A stretch of DNA of 64,000 bases from an uncultured Prochlorococcus sp. (GTDB lineage Bacteria; Cyanobacteriota; Cyanobacteriia; PCC-6307; Cyanobiaceae). Positions 18,938 to 26,848 of the stretch are shown one piece after another. A program made the translations under genes and the position numbers. The DNA is taken from NCBI GenBank assembly GCA_902518475.1, contig CABYGI010000001.1, positions 1 through 64,000 of the forward strand, written 5' to 3'. The notes beneath the pieces were generated by a model. It worked only from the letters and a program-made list of their open reading frames with translations. It did no database searches and had not been told where the DNA came from. The first letter of the stretch is position 1; each line of letters opens with the position of its first letter.

Positions 18938-19149
18938 TTTGAAAGACCTCCTATAACTCAACAATATAAAATTAGGAAAATATTTCTCTAAAGACAATCC
19001 GTTTTTATACGCATTGCTTTTTAATTAAAAATGTCCGAGAGTAGTAATCAATCGTGCTAATTTTTTTGAGATATTTTTAGTAAGTTTTGCTTATTTCCTT
19101 TGATATTTAATTCGTCTATCTTAATTTTAAATAATTGAGGAAATCTTTT

Positions 19150-19305
19150 ATGAATCATTCGAAAGAAGTTAGTAAAACTGATAAATCTAATCCCATAGAC
19201 GAATATTTTCAATGTCTTTCATATTGCGATATTCACCCAAAAGGGATAGATAATGACTGTGAGGTTATTTGTATGGAAAGACATTTAAAAGCTAACTATT
19301 GGTAA
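19150..19305 (+). CDS. Small Cys-rich acidic protein, unknown
   Basis: 51 residues, MNHSKEVSKT then an acidic region with Cys in YFQCLSYCDI and DCEVICMERHL, giving two CxxxC pairs. The spacing resembles a family of short cyanobacterial proteins with paired CxxxC motifs that could bind a metal or form a helical hairpin. GAGG lies ten bases upstream of the ATG. It overlaps no other gene and converges on the WD40 gene. Confidence 0.6.
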   Translation: MNHSKEVSKTDKSNPIDEYFQCLSYCDIHPKGIDNDCEVICMERHLKANYW

Positions 19306-19323
19306 TTAATAAATTTTTACTTT

Positions 19324-20397
19324 TTACTTAAATCCCTTTGAAAAAAGGTTAGTACGAACTTTAAATTTCCATACATTTACAACACCTTTTGCATTGACTG
19401 CTGCAAGTGCACAATCATCAGGTCTCCAAGATATTGCCCCTACTAAATCTCCTGCGAATGCAGCCCCAACGGGATCACCATTACCGTCATTTTTGAGAAA
19501 ACTTGCGACAACAGAACCATCCCTAGATCCTGAGGCTACAAGCATACCTTTATTTGAAAAGGCTAGGCTCGAAATGGGTTCTGTATGGTGACATAGCTCT
19601 CCTGGCATAGTCCCTTCTGGACCATTTCCTATAAAGCTCCAAACTGTAATTCTTTCACTGCCACTAGTTGCTAATAATTTTCCGCTGTCATCAAAAGAAA
19701 GATGACTTGGTTTACCAGGGTATCCAGTCATTTCAGCATCCATTCCTGTTGATCTTCTCCAAAAATGAACTGAATTGTCTTGACTCCCACAGGCGACTAT
19801 ATCTCCATCAGGGCTTAATTCCATAGATACCAATGATCCTTGCCATTCGAGTTTTTGATTCGTTTTATTATTAACTATGTCAAAGAATGTCACTCTTCCA
19901 TAGCAAGCAGTTGCTAGCTCATTTTTATTTGACCACGTTATTGCACTTACTGTGCTTGGATGGTCTTCTGAGATCCATTTCTCTTCACCAATTTCATTAA
20001 AAACATATACTTTTTTTGAGGTAGCTATCGCTAGAAATAAACCGTCATTAGACCACTTGAGGTGTTCTACCCAACCTTTGCCAAGATCAAGTGTTTTAAT
20101 AACTTTACCTTCATGGCAATTACAAATTTGAACATTACCATCCTGACCTGATGTTGCAAAAATTTCACCCTCTGGATGAATTGCCATTGCTAGTAGACCA
20201 CCAGAGTGAGTATTTTCTTTTTTCCAAATAATTTTTCCAGTATCTCCTTCGAATGCAAAAATACCACCCGCAACGTCGCCAACAATAAATTGTTTCCCTT
20301 TAAGAGCCCAGCCACATGCTATGGCATAATCGCTAACTTCAGCAGTCCATCCTTCATGGAACATGCCTCTTGGGCTAAATGGTTCTATATCAGGCAT
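19324..20397 (-). CDS. WD40-repeat beta-propeller protein
   Basis: 357 residues made of about seven WD40 repeats, with recurring patterns such as LAMAIHPEGEIFATSGQDGNVQI and LAFSNKGMLVASGSRDGSV (cores: ATSGQDGNVQI, ASGSRDGSVV). No signal peptide, so cytoplasmic. Such propellers are interaction platforms. It overlaps the end of the CobW gene by 13 bases, so the two are translationally coupled and probably work together, perhaps with the GTPase in metal delivery; that link is inference. Confidence 0.88.
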   Translation of the reverse strand: MPDIEPFSPRGMFHEGWTAEVSDYAIACGWALKGKQFIVGDVAGGIFAFEGDTGKIIWKKENTHSGGLLAMAIHPEGEIFATSGQDGNVQICNCHEGKVIKTLDLGKGWVEHLKWSNDGLFLAIATSKKVYVFNEIGEEKWISEDHPSTVSAITWSNKNELATACYGRVTFFDIVNNKTNQKLEWQGSLVSMELSPDGDIVACGSQDNSVHFWRRSTGMDAEMTGYPGKPSHLSFDDSGKLLATSGSERITVWSFIGNGPEGTMPGELCHHTEPISSLAFSNKGMLVASGSRDGSVVASFLKNDGNGDPVGAAFAGDLVGAISWRPDDCALAAVNAKGVVNVWKFKVRTNLFSKGFK

Positions 20398-21734
20398 TTA
20401 TCAAAGCCTTCTTGCATCTCTTTCTCATTTAAATTTCTACCTATAAAAACAAGTTGATTTCTACGAGGTTCGTTACCCCATTCTTTATCAGGTTGTGCAG
20501 TAAATAACATGTGAACTCCCTGGAAAACTATTCTCCTTGGGTTACCTGAGTAACTTATGAAACCTTTAGTTCTGAATATATCCACTCCTTTTTCTGATAG
20601 AAGTCTTCCCATCCAAGTATTTAGTTTTTCTGGGTCAACATCTCCAAAACGCTCTATAGCAATTGAGCCTACTTCATCATCATGTTCGTGCTCTGCTTGC
20701 CAGAACCTTTCAGTATTAAATGGAATCTCTTTATTTTCGTCACTTTTAATGACTTTCATATTGAATTCTTCAGCGGTGTGCTGTGTAAACAAACCTATTT
20801 TTGTTGGTTTTTCTATGTTCAGGATGAAAGATTTATTTCCTTTATCCTCCAATTTGAGATTTATATGTTCTCCATATGGGATGGTATTTCCCGGCTCTAA
20901 AGTATTAGCATTTTCTGCATAAAGTCTTACGGAGGATTCAGCACCATCTTTAAGTTCTTCCTCACTCTCACCTTGGTTAACGAGAGCTACTAGGGACATT
21001 TCTGGATCGGGTCCTTCTTCTAGCATTAATTCATATTTACCTGGATCTAGATCGTAAACACCCGTCCATTCAAAAGGATATTCTGGTTCAAGAAATGTTG
21101 GTCTGCGTTTAAGGATCTGATCGAGATCAAATGCACTTAGATTTAAGACTGTTTCAATTGGTACTTTGGCATTCTCGGCTCTAATAATGCGAGTCATTCG
21201 ATTCATGTCTCTCAATCTTGATTCAACGGTATCTAATGCATCATCAGAGACTAAATCAGTTTTATTGAGGACAAGAACATCTGCAAATGCCACTTGTTCT
21301 GAACTTTCGTCACTCCTGCCTAGCTGTTGATCAATATGTGCAGCATCAACTAAAGTCACAATTCCATCAAGAGTAAATTCAGAACTAATCTCTTCATCCA
21401 TGAAAAAAGTCTGAGCAACTGGACCTGGATCTGCTAATCCTGTAGTTTCTACTAAAACATAGTCAAACTTATCTCTTCTTTTCATAAGGTTGCCAAGGAC
21501 TCTTATTAAATCACCGCGAACAGTACAACAAATGCACCCGTTTGACATCTCAAATACTTCTTCATCGGCATTAATTACGAGACCTTGATCTATTCCTACT
21601 TCACCGTATTCATTCTCAATTACGGCTATTCGTTTCCCGTGCTCTTCACTTAAAATTCTATTAAGCAAAGTAGTCTTCCCTGAACCTAAGAATCCAGTGA
21701 GGATGGTTACGGGAACTTTATCTTTGATGCTCAT
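20385..21734 (-). CDS. CobW/COG0523 family GTPase (G3E), probable zinc metallochaperone
   Basis: 449 residues. Walker A GFLGSGKTT (14-22), the metal-binding GCICC motif (C67, C69, C70), LVETTGLADPGPV as Walker B region and LNKTDLV for guanine recognition are all present. A His/Asp-rich segment AEHEHDDE lies in the C-terminal CobW_C domain. COG0523 GTPases insert metal, often zinc, into client proteins under limitation. The position beside znuA, znuC, zur and znuB makes zinc the likely metal. Longer than typical members (about 320-400), with an acidic insertion around residues 245-300. Confidence 0.92.
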   Translation of the reverse strand: MSIKDKVPVTILTGFLGSGKTTLLNRILSEEHGKRIAVIENEYGEVGIDQGLVINADEEVFEMSNGCICCTVRGDLIRVLGNLMKRRDKFDYVLVETTGLADPGPVAQTFFMDEEISSEFTLDGIVTLVDAAHIDQQLGRSDESSEQVAFADVLVLNKTDLVSDDALDTVESRLRDMNRMTRIIRAENAKVPIETVLNLSAFDLDQILKRRPTFLEPEYPFEWTGVYDLDPGKYELMLEEGPDPEMSLVALVNQGESEEELKDGAESSVRLYAENANTLEPGNTIPYGEHINLKLEDKGNKSFILNIEKPTKIGLFTQHTAEEFNMKVIKSDENKEIPFNTERFWQAEHEHDDEVGSIAIERFGDVDPEKLNTWMGRLLSEKGVDIFRTKGFISYSGNPRRIVFQGVHMLFTAQPDKEWGNEPRRNQLVFIGRNLNEKEMQEGFDKCLI

Positions 21735-21811
21735 TTACTGATTTTTACTAAATAAACAATAGTTTAATAATAGTAATAATAAGAAATGAAAACCGTTTTT
21801 ATTAGAAAAAT

Positions 21812-23353
21812 TTAATCTGAAAGTTTGTACCATTCAGACTCAAGATTGGAGCCAGATTCTTTATCACAGCTTCCACCTAATGAATCAACAATTGTACAAG
21901 TATTGTGAACAGCTACTGAAACCGTATTACCATCCATCATTAATCCATCAACGAATATTTGATTAGAAGCTAAAGGAACTGAACTTTGTCTACTTAAGTT
22001 CCTTAATAACTTAGATGCTGGAATTTGTTCAGGAAATATTGCCTGAACTTTCTCTTCATCTAACATTTTTAAAGTAGAACTTATGTTGTCTGGCCTTAAG
22101 CTTGAGGAGTCTCCAAGAAAGTCAAGTAAACTAATTGTTTCAAAACCAAATGCATCCCCGTAGTATTCCATCGCTTTGTGTTTAGAGACAATTACTCTGT
22201 TTTCCTCAGGAATAGAACTTACTTGTTCGACGATCCAACTATCTAAGCCTTCTAAGAGAGAATCAGCTTTTTCGAATCTTTCATTAATTAGTTTTCTGTC
22301 ACCTCTATTAAAAACTGAAATATCTTTCTTTAAACTTTTGCTTATAAGATCTCCCATTTTTATGATGTTATGCGGATCATGCCATACATGTGGATCTAGA
22401 CCTCCATGGTCATGATGATGATGCCCCTCGCCTTCGTCTGGAACTTGTGCTATTGGTTCTACATCACTATTTTTAACGTCTTTAAAAAAGTGTTGAGTTG
22501 CTTCAAACTCAAAAGGCATGTGTTCAGTAAAAAATATATATTGACCATCTTCTTTGATATCCACGTTAAAAACAGTACTTTCTTTTCTTTGATCAAAGTT
22601 AAGAACAAAAGCTTTATTACTTGCTATCAAAGTACCATCATTTTTTCTGCTTATTGAGTCTTTAGATCCTAATAATTCTTTAGCTAAATCTTCAGACCCT
22701 TCTATGTCATTAGATTTGAGAATCACCATCTTCATTGCAGGATCTGCATATTCTCCATCGACTTTTTCAAATGACCATTTGTAAGAACCCTTAGAAAGTT
22801 GAAATTTGCCTGCCCATTCGAAAGCACCTTCAGCATGATCATCATGTCCTCCATGGTCTGAATGATCATCATGTCCTCCATGATCAGAATGATCATCTAC
22901 TTTAGCTGAATGTTCAGAATGATCGTCATGTCCACCATGGTCTGAGTGATCATCATGACCTCCATGATCAGAATGATCATCTACGTCTATTGCACTAACA
23001 CCTACAACAACAGTATTCTTTTTATTTTCCCAATTTCTCATACTTGGAGTCATTTCTTTACCAAGAGTAAATACTTTATCTGCGCTATTTAGTAATTGAG
23101 CTTGCCTTGGATTGATCTTTAAGTCATGAACATCTTGTTTTCTATCTACTAAGCATGTAACTTCGTCAGATGGTAATGCAATTGATTTAACTAAATCACA
23201 AACTAGTGGCTCTACTGCTACATATGACTTTCCTTTAGCCATAACATCCTGCCCAAAACCAGAAAATATAATTGTTCCTGCGATTACGGAATTTTTAATA
23301 ATTGACTTACTCGAACCTTTTTTATTTGTTAAAAGTCTTTTAAAAATTGACAT
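21812..23353 (-). CDS. znuA: Zinc ABC transporter substrate-binding protein ZnuA with inserted domain
   Basis: 513 residues, far above the usual 300 or so. Signal peptide to about residue 39, then a ZnuA N-lobe (VAVEPLVCDLVKSIALP), a His/Asp/Gly-rich loop with repeated DDHSDHGGH units (125-174), an extra beta-rich domain (about 175-305) and the rest of ZnuA from HHHHDHGGLDPHVWHDPHN (311-329) on, with the conserved linker helix and SKHKAMEYYGDAF. It captures zinc in the periplasm for ZnuBC. A Zur-like box lies 25 bases upstream of its start. Gene direction is opposite to znuC. Confidence 0.92.
   Translation of the reverse strand: MSIFKRLLTNKKGSSKSIIKNSVIAGTIIFSGFGQDVMAKGKSYVAVEPLVCDLVKSIALPSDEVTCLVDRKQDVHDLKINPRQAQLLNSADKVFTLGKEMTPSMRNWENKKNTVVVGVSAIDVDDHSDHGGHDDHSDHGGHDDHSEHSAKVDDHSDHGGHDDHSDHGGHDDHAEGAFEWAGKFQLSKGSYKWSFEKVDGEYADPAMKMVILKSNDIEGSEDLAKELLGSKDSISRKNDGTLIASNKAFVLNFDQRKESTVFNVDIKEDGQYIFFTEHMPFEFEATQHFFKDVKNSDVEPIAQVPDEGEGHHHHDHGGLDPHVWHDPHNIIKMGDLISKSLKKDISVFNRGDRKLINERFEKADSLLEGLDSWIVEQVSSIPEENRVIVSKHKAMEYYGDAFGFETISLLDFLGDSSSLRPDNISSTLKMLDEEKVQAIFPEQIPASKLLRNLSRQSSVPLASNQIFVDGLMMDGNTVSVAVHNTCTIVDSLGGSCDKESGSNLESEWYKLSD
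22836..22991 (-). repeat. Tandem repeats encoding the His-rich loop of ZnuA
   Basis: The coding sequence for the loop is made of near-identical short units (plus-strand theme GATCATCATGTCCTCCATG) arranged as two larger blocks, each giving two copies of DDHSDHGGH followed by a variable spacer. This is a typical slippage-prone repeat, so loop length is likely to vary between strains. Confidence 0.75.
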
Positions 23354-23377
23354 GAAAAATAATTAAATACTTAAAAA

Positions 23378-23392
23378 TGATAATCATTTTCA
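23378..23392. promoter_or_regulatory. Zur/Fur-type operator between znuA and znuC
   Basis: TGATAATCATTTTCA is a 7-1-7 inverted repeat with one mismatch, the classical Fur-superfamily box. It sits 25 bases upstream of znuA and about 100 bases upstream of znuC, in their shared divergent promoter region, and a zur gene is 900 bases away. A Zur box repressing uptake when zinc is plentiful is the natural reading. Confidence 0.75.
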
Positions 23393-23489
23393 TTATCTCT
23401 GGCAAGTGAAGGTATCAAATGTTATGAAAATAATACGCAACTTGTATTATTGGTAAGCTTGTAAAGTGACTTTTTTAAAAGATTAATTA

Positions 23490-24260
23490 ATGGCTACTTT
23501 AGTCGCTGAAAATTTAACCTTTGCATACGCAAAAAAAAGTAAGCCAGTTTTGAATAAGGTATCAGTTGAGATTAAACCTGGAACTCTAACAGCGTTAGTT
23601 GGCCCAAATGGCGCAGGTAAATCAACTCTTTTGAGAATTTTGCAAGGACAAAATACTCCAGATAAAGGCGAAATAAAAATTGATGGTGAAAATTTATATA
23701 GATCTAGAGCTCTTGTGGCACTTATGCCTCAAAGAAGTTCTATGAATTGGAAGTTCCCCATTACAGTTGAAAAGTTGGTATCTCTTGGTCAAATAAAGTA
23801 TTCAAAATCAAGAAGTAATAACCCATTTCAAATTAAGACTCTTCTAGCATATCCTAATTCTTGGATTAATAAATGTTGTGAATTAGAGGCGACAATGCAG
23901 AGAGTAGGCATTGCAAGTTTGGCGAATAGAAGACTCGATTCTCTTTCAGGAGGACAGCAGCAAAGAGCTCTATTAGCAAAAACTCTTATGTCCCCGGCAA
24001 AAATATTTCTTTTAGATGAACCTTGTGCAGCTTTGGACCCACCTGCAAAGGAGGATTTTCTTAAAATTGTTCGTCAACTTGCCGATGCCGGACTTTCTTT
24101 GCTCGTAAGTAGCCATGATTGGGGCGATTCTTTAAATAACTATGATCAAGTAATCGTTCTTGATAAAAGTGTTTTGGCAGTTGGTAGTCCTGACCAAATA
24201 CAAGATAAATTAGAGGCAATAAATATTAGCTCTATAAACGAAAATAATTTCTGTGATTAG
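23490..24260 (+). CDS. znuC: Zinc ABC transporter ATP-binding protein ZnuC
   Basis: 256 residues: Walker A GPNGAGKST, signature LSGGQQQRALLAK, Walker B IFLLDEPCAALD and the H-loop Ser-His-Asp. Closest in shape to Mn/Zn transporter ATPases (ZnuC/MntB type), and the QRSSMNWKFPITVEKLV Q-loop region is characteristic. Together with ZnuA and ZnuB it imports zinc. It is separated from znuB by the oppositely oriented zur gene, so the permease has its own promoter. Confidence 0.94.
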   Translation: MATLVAENLTFAYAKKSKPVLNKVSVEIKPGTLTALVGPNGAGKSTLLRILQGQNTPDKGEIKIDGENLYRSRALVALMPQRSSMNWKFPITVEKLVSLGQIKYSKSRSNNPFQIKTLLAYPNSWINKCCELEATMQRVGIASLANRRLDSLSGGQQQRALLAKTLMSPAKIFLLDEPCAALDPPAKEDFLKIVRQLADAGLSLLVSSHDWGDSLNNYDQVIVLDKSVLAVGSPDQIQDKLEAINISSINENNFCD

Positions 24261-24273
24261 AGAATGTTCCTTT

Positions 24274-24708
24274 TTAATTCTGAGCTTGATAACAGTTTTG
24301 GCAAAGCCCGAAATACTCGAGGGTATGAAACAACAATTGGAATTTCTTTGGATTTGTTTTGGGTGTATGAATATCTTTTACCGGGCATCCTTCCATTTTT
24401 GATGTCTCACCACATTGAACACAGGTCAAATGATGAATATCTCTGTCTACGGGAGTGTACAGAACCTCTCCAGTTGGGAGATGTCTAGAACGTATTAAGC
24501 CATGCTTTATCAGAACTTGAAGATTCCTGTAAACAGTCGTCAGTCCCATAGCCTTTCCGCTTTCTATCAATTGTCTATGCAACTCTTGACCAGTCAATTC
24601 ATCCTCACATTTATTAAGTTCTTCAAGAAGTTGTTCTTGTCTTTTGGTAATGTCAGACTTAGTTACCATTGTTTCCGAAATCTTTTTTTGTCCCGTATTT
24701 TTGATCAT
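24274..24708 (-). CDS. zur: Fur-family regulator, probable Zur
   Basis: 144 residues (131 if started at Met14, 24669). Winged helix N-terminal domain (QLIESGKAMGLTTVYRNLQ recognition helix) and a dimerisation/metal domain with DRDIHHLTC and two CxxC motifs (CVQC, CQNC) that bind structural zinc. Its place among znuA, znuC and znuB marks it as the zinc-responsive member. The shorter start leaves 56 bases to znuB, more room for divergent promoters than the 17 bases of the longer one. Confidence 0.9.
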   Translation of the reverse strand: MIKNTGQKKISETMVTKSDITKRQEQLLEELNKCEDELTGQELHRQLIESGKAMGLTTVYRNLQVLIKHGLIRSRHLPTGEVLYTPVDRDIHHLTCVQCGETSKMEGCPVKDIHTPKTNPKKFQLLFHTLEYFGLCQNCYQAQN

Positions 24709-24725
24709 ACCGAATCATTCGAATA

Positions 24726-25511
24726 ATGTCTTTTATTAATAACAACTGGTGGCTGGTTCCATTAATAATAACTATATTCTCCGGGATTTTATGTCCAGCC
24801 ATGGGAACTGTATTAATCACTCATAAGAGATTATTACAAGTTAATTTAATCTCTCATTGTGTGTTGCCTGGACTTGCTCTCGCATTAGCGCTTGGAATTC
24901 ACCCCTCAATTGGTGGTGTTATAAGTGGTCTTCTGGGCTCAGTAATTGCGGAAAGTTTAACTAATAGAAAAAGTGAAAATTATGAAGCAGTTATGAATAC
25001 TATTCTCGCTGGAATGCTTGGATTTGGGGTCCTTATAATCCCTTTACTCGGAATAAGGATTGATTTGGAGGCAGTATTATTTGGCGATTTATTGACTGCA
25101 AATTTTGGAGATTTACTTAGAACAATAATTGCTTTTTTAGTATTTATACTTTTAATGACTTTTGGATATGAAAAGGTTGTTTATGTTGGATTAGATCCAG
25201 AAGGTGCATCCGCGAGTGGTATAAACGTTTCTTTATTAAATCTTGCTTTGAGTTTTACAACGGCATTAGTAATTGTTAGTTCAATGTCAGCAGTGGGAGT
25301 AATTCTTGTAATTGCTCTTCTTTCTACGCCAACTTTGTTAGGGCTAAATAAGGCTCATAGTTTAAGAATTGCAATGATGAGGTCTTCATTTTTTGGATTA
25401 TGTATCTCACTTCTTGGATTTATTCTCTCTATAGTCTTTAATCTTTCGCCTGGGCCTGCAATTAGCGTTATTTGTGTTGCGTCCCTTTTAATTCCTAAGC
25501 TTCGCAAATAA
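24726..25511 (+). CDS. znuB: Zinc ABC transporter permease ZnuB
   Basis: 261 residues with about eight hydrophobic segments and the ABC-3 family pattern: CPAMGTVLITHKRLLQVNLISH, LGIHPSIGGVISGLLGS, and DPEGASASGI near the cytoplasmic coupling loop. It is the membrane channel for zinc delivered by ZnuA and powered by ZnuC. It is read divergently from zur and followed by a convergent small gene whose stop abuts its own. Confidence 0.93.
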   Translation: MSFINNNWWLVPLIITIFSGILCPAMGTVLITHKRLLQVNLISHCVLPGLALALALGIHPSIGGVISGLLGSVIAESLTNRKSENYEAVMNTILAGMLGFGVLIIPLLGIRIDLEAVLFGDLLTANFGDLLRTIIAFLVFILLMTFGYEKVVYVGLDPEGASASGINVSLLNLALSFTTALVIVSSMSAVGVILVIALLSTPTLLGLNKAHSLRIAMMRSSFFGLCISLLGFILSIVFNLSPGPAISVICVASLLIPKLRK

Positions 25512-25658
25512 TTAAATCTTAAATGTCCAATCAGAATTTAATGCTTGAGCTTCTGGATTGTTTTTTAAAGCTACTTCCAAAGCTTCTTTTTTATTATTAG
25601 CTATAACAACTTCATCAAATTCCTTTCCATTTTTTTTTAGACTTACTTTGAAACGCAT
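25512..25658 (-). CDS. Small protein of unknown function, 48 residues
   Basis: ATG at 25658 starts MRFKVSLKKNGKEFDEVV and ends DWTFKI. Beta-hairpin-helix-beta pattern with an alternating basic/acidic surface; no signal peptide or membrane helix. No family recognised. It starts immediately opposite the znuB end (one-base gap). Confidence 0.6.
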   Translation of the reverse strand: MRFKVSLKKNGKEFDEVVIANNKKEALEVALKNNPEAQALNSDWTFKI

Positions 25659-25741
25659 AAAAATTATTTAATTAATCAAAAGTTAACCACTAAGCAACTA
25701 GATTTAAATACTTTTAAAAGTTAATTGATGAAATAGAAACT

Positions 25742-25990
25742 TTAGTTATTCTGAAGTTTTTCTACTACAGATTCTTTCTCAATCTTAGCTACATCCTGTA
25801 ATCCATTAGCATCAAACCAAGGAGCGTTTTCCCAATTAAATCCTTCCCCAAAAGTATTATCGGGAGCAGCTACGTACCAGTGACATGACGAATCGGGAAC
25901 ATCTACAGCACATTTTGACCAGTCAGCTTCCCATTGTGGAACTTGTACCCACATTACAGATGCTAATAAAAAAGAAAAAATAAAATTCAT
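25742..25990 (-). CDS. Secreted small protein, unknown
   Basis: 82 residues with a short signal peptide (MNFIFSFLLASVMWVQ). The mature part has WSKCAVDVPDSSCHWYVAAP with two Cys that could pair, then aromatic- and acid-rich sequence. Codon use is typical of an expressed gene (less A/T-biased). Unrecognised. Confidence 0.6.
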   Translation of the reverse strand: MNFIFSFLLASVMWVQVPQWEADWSKCAVDVPDSSCHWYVAAPDNTFGEGFNWENAPWFDANGLQDVAKIEKESVVEKLQNN

Positions 25991-25999
25991 AATTATCTG

Positions 26000-26143
26000 T
26001 TAGCAAAATTTTGAAAGATTTTTTTCACATTCTTTCTTTCTTTTCTTCCAGTAATTTTCAAGTATTTGATATTTATGCTTATTTTCAAATTGACTTAAAT
26101 TAATATTATTCTGATTAAGAACTGAAGTATTTTTGATTTTCAT
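26000..26143 (-). CDS. Small basic protein, unknown
   Basis: 47 residues, polar start, Lys-rich amphipathic C-terminal helix (NYWKKRKKECEKNLSKFC). Ends ten bases upstream of the previous gene's start, so possibly co-transcribed. No family seen. Confidence 0.4.
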   Translation of the reverse strand: MKIKNTSVLNQNNINLSQFENKHKYQILENYWKKRKKECEKNLSKFC

Positions 26144-26220
26144 GACTCAAACTGTCTATGTAAAACATATTTAAGACACTTTATAGATTTTTTGAAGTGA
26201 ATTTATACTTAATTTTTGTC

Positions 26221-26355
26221 CTACTTTTGTGTAGGTAAGTATTTTTCGGGATTATTTTCAATATAAGTAAGCGAATATTTGACAACACCCACTATTACTG
26301 AAAAAAGAGCAATAGCCGAAATAAGAAAAATGATTTTTTTGTAAATGCTTTTCAT
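26221..26355 (-). CDS. Small single-helix membrane protein, unknown
   Basis: 44 residues, MKSIYKKIIFLISAIALF start, one membrane helix (about 8-26) and a short polar tail. Typical of the many tiny membrane proteins of picocyanobacteria. No function can be given. Confidence 0.45.
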   Translation of the reverse strand: MKSIYKKIIFLISAIALFSVIVGVVKYSLTYIENNPEKYLPTQK

Positions 26356-26440
26356 GAATTTTTTATGTTTTTGATTATTTTTTTCATCAACGCCCAATTT
26401 TTCTGAAAGATTTAAATAATTAGTAATTTATACTGTAGCC

Positions 26441-26543
26441 TTTTAAATTACCTACGGAGTAAATTAAACACATCAGAAACTCCTCACACACTTTTTTCTG
26501 ATAACTTTAAAAGTACTCGTCCGCAATGTTTGAGTACTTTTTT
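26441..26543 (+). ncRNA. yfr1: Yfr1-type small RNA
   Basis: Contains ACTCCTCACACAC (26479-26491), the ultraconserved unpaired motif of cyanobacterial Yfr1. A weak 5' hairpin (26445-26467, TAAATTAC/GTAAATTA) precedes it and a terminator stem AAAAGTACTC/GAGTACTTTT (26509-26518 with 26532-26541) followed by T-rich sequence ends it. A -10 element TATACT lies at 26429-26434. Yfr1 is known to repress outer-membrane porin mRNAs in Prochlorococcus by base pairing. Here the motif flanks (CAGAAA...TTTTCTG) could also pair, making a hairpin loop of it. Longer than typical Yfr1 (54-65 nt) unless the real 5' end is further downstream. Confidence 0.75.
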
Positions 26544-26624
26544 ATATTTTTTGCGATGTGACAGTTAAGATAGAGGTCTATTAGGCATTACATATTTTGA
26601 AATTAAGTGTGATATTAAGATCGT

Positions 26625-26720
26625 GTGTAGGAGTAATTGATTTATTTCAGTGGAAACAAGGAAACACTTGATATAAATCAATTTTAAAAGATCTCTCAAA
26701 GAGAGATCTTTTTTTTTGGG
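26625..26720 (+). ncRNA. Yfr2-family (CYYR) small RNA
   Basis: A hairpin with arms ATTGATTTA (26636-26644) and TAAATCAAT (26674-26682) presents a loop containing GGAAACAAGGAAACA, the repeated GGAAACA core typical of Yfr2-5 RNAs. A perfect terminator follows: AAAAGATCTCTC/GAGAGATCTTTT plus T run (26686-26720). A -10-like TATTAA at 26613-26618 predicts a start near 26625 and a length close to 95 nt, as in this family. Confidence 0.75.
26686..26718 (+). terminator. Terminator of the Yfr2-type RNA
   Basis: A 12-bp perfect stem (26686-26697 with 26701-26712), AAA loop, and a run of T through 26717. One of the strongest intrinsic terminators in the window. Confidence 0.9.
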
Positions 26721-26848
26721 GATTTTTAGAAATACATATTAAATTCTGAATATAAAAACATATATGCTTTCTTCCAAAATAATTAGATACGTCATTACAA
26801 ATTAGTAATTTAATTAGTTAGATTATGAATCGTTGAATACTTCTGTTA

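Larger units (their letters stand above)
18650..18990 (-). ncRNA. Candidate minus-strand structured RNA, unassigned
   Basis: There is no ordinary gene between 18598 and 19149. Read on the minus strand, the region shows a perfect Shine-Dalgarno (18946-18952), a 10-codon ORF, a hairpin overlapping its stop codon (TTCGG/CCGAA arms, 18899-18914) and, about 230 bases on, a strong intrinsic terminator. This order suggests a leader-type or dual-function transcript of about 300 bases. Base composition is richer in G/C than flanking spacers. I do not recognise it as 6S RNA, tmRNA, RNase P RNA or SRP RNA. The 5' end is a guess; there is no -35/-10 pair I would insist on. Confidence 0.4.

Noticed and set aside
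18690-18960. Possible tmRNA, 6S RNA, RNase P RNA or SRP RNA
   Set aside because: None of the signature sequences (tag peptide codons, GGTTCGA-type T-arm, GAGGAAAGTCC, GNAR tetraloop with GGAAG) could be found on either strand.
22406-22657. Plus-strand ORFs within znuA, cobW, pepN and the alpha-E genes
   Set aside because: They are shadows of strongly supported genes on the other strand, with no domain of their own.
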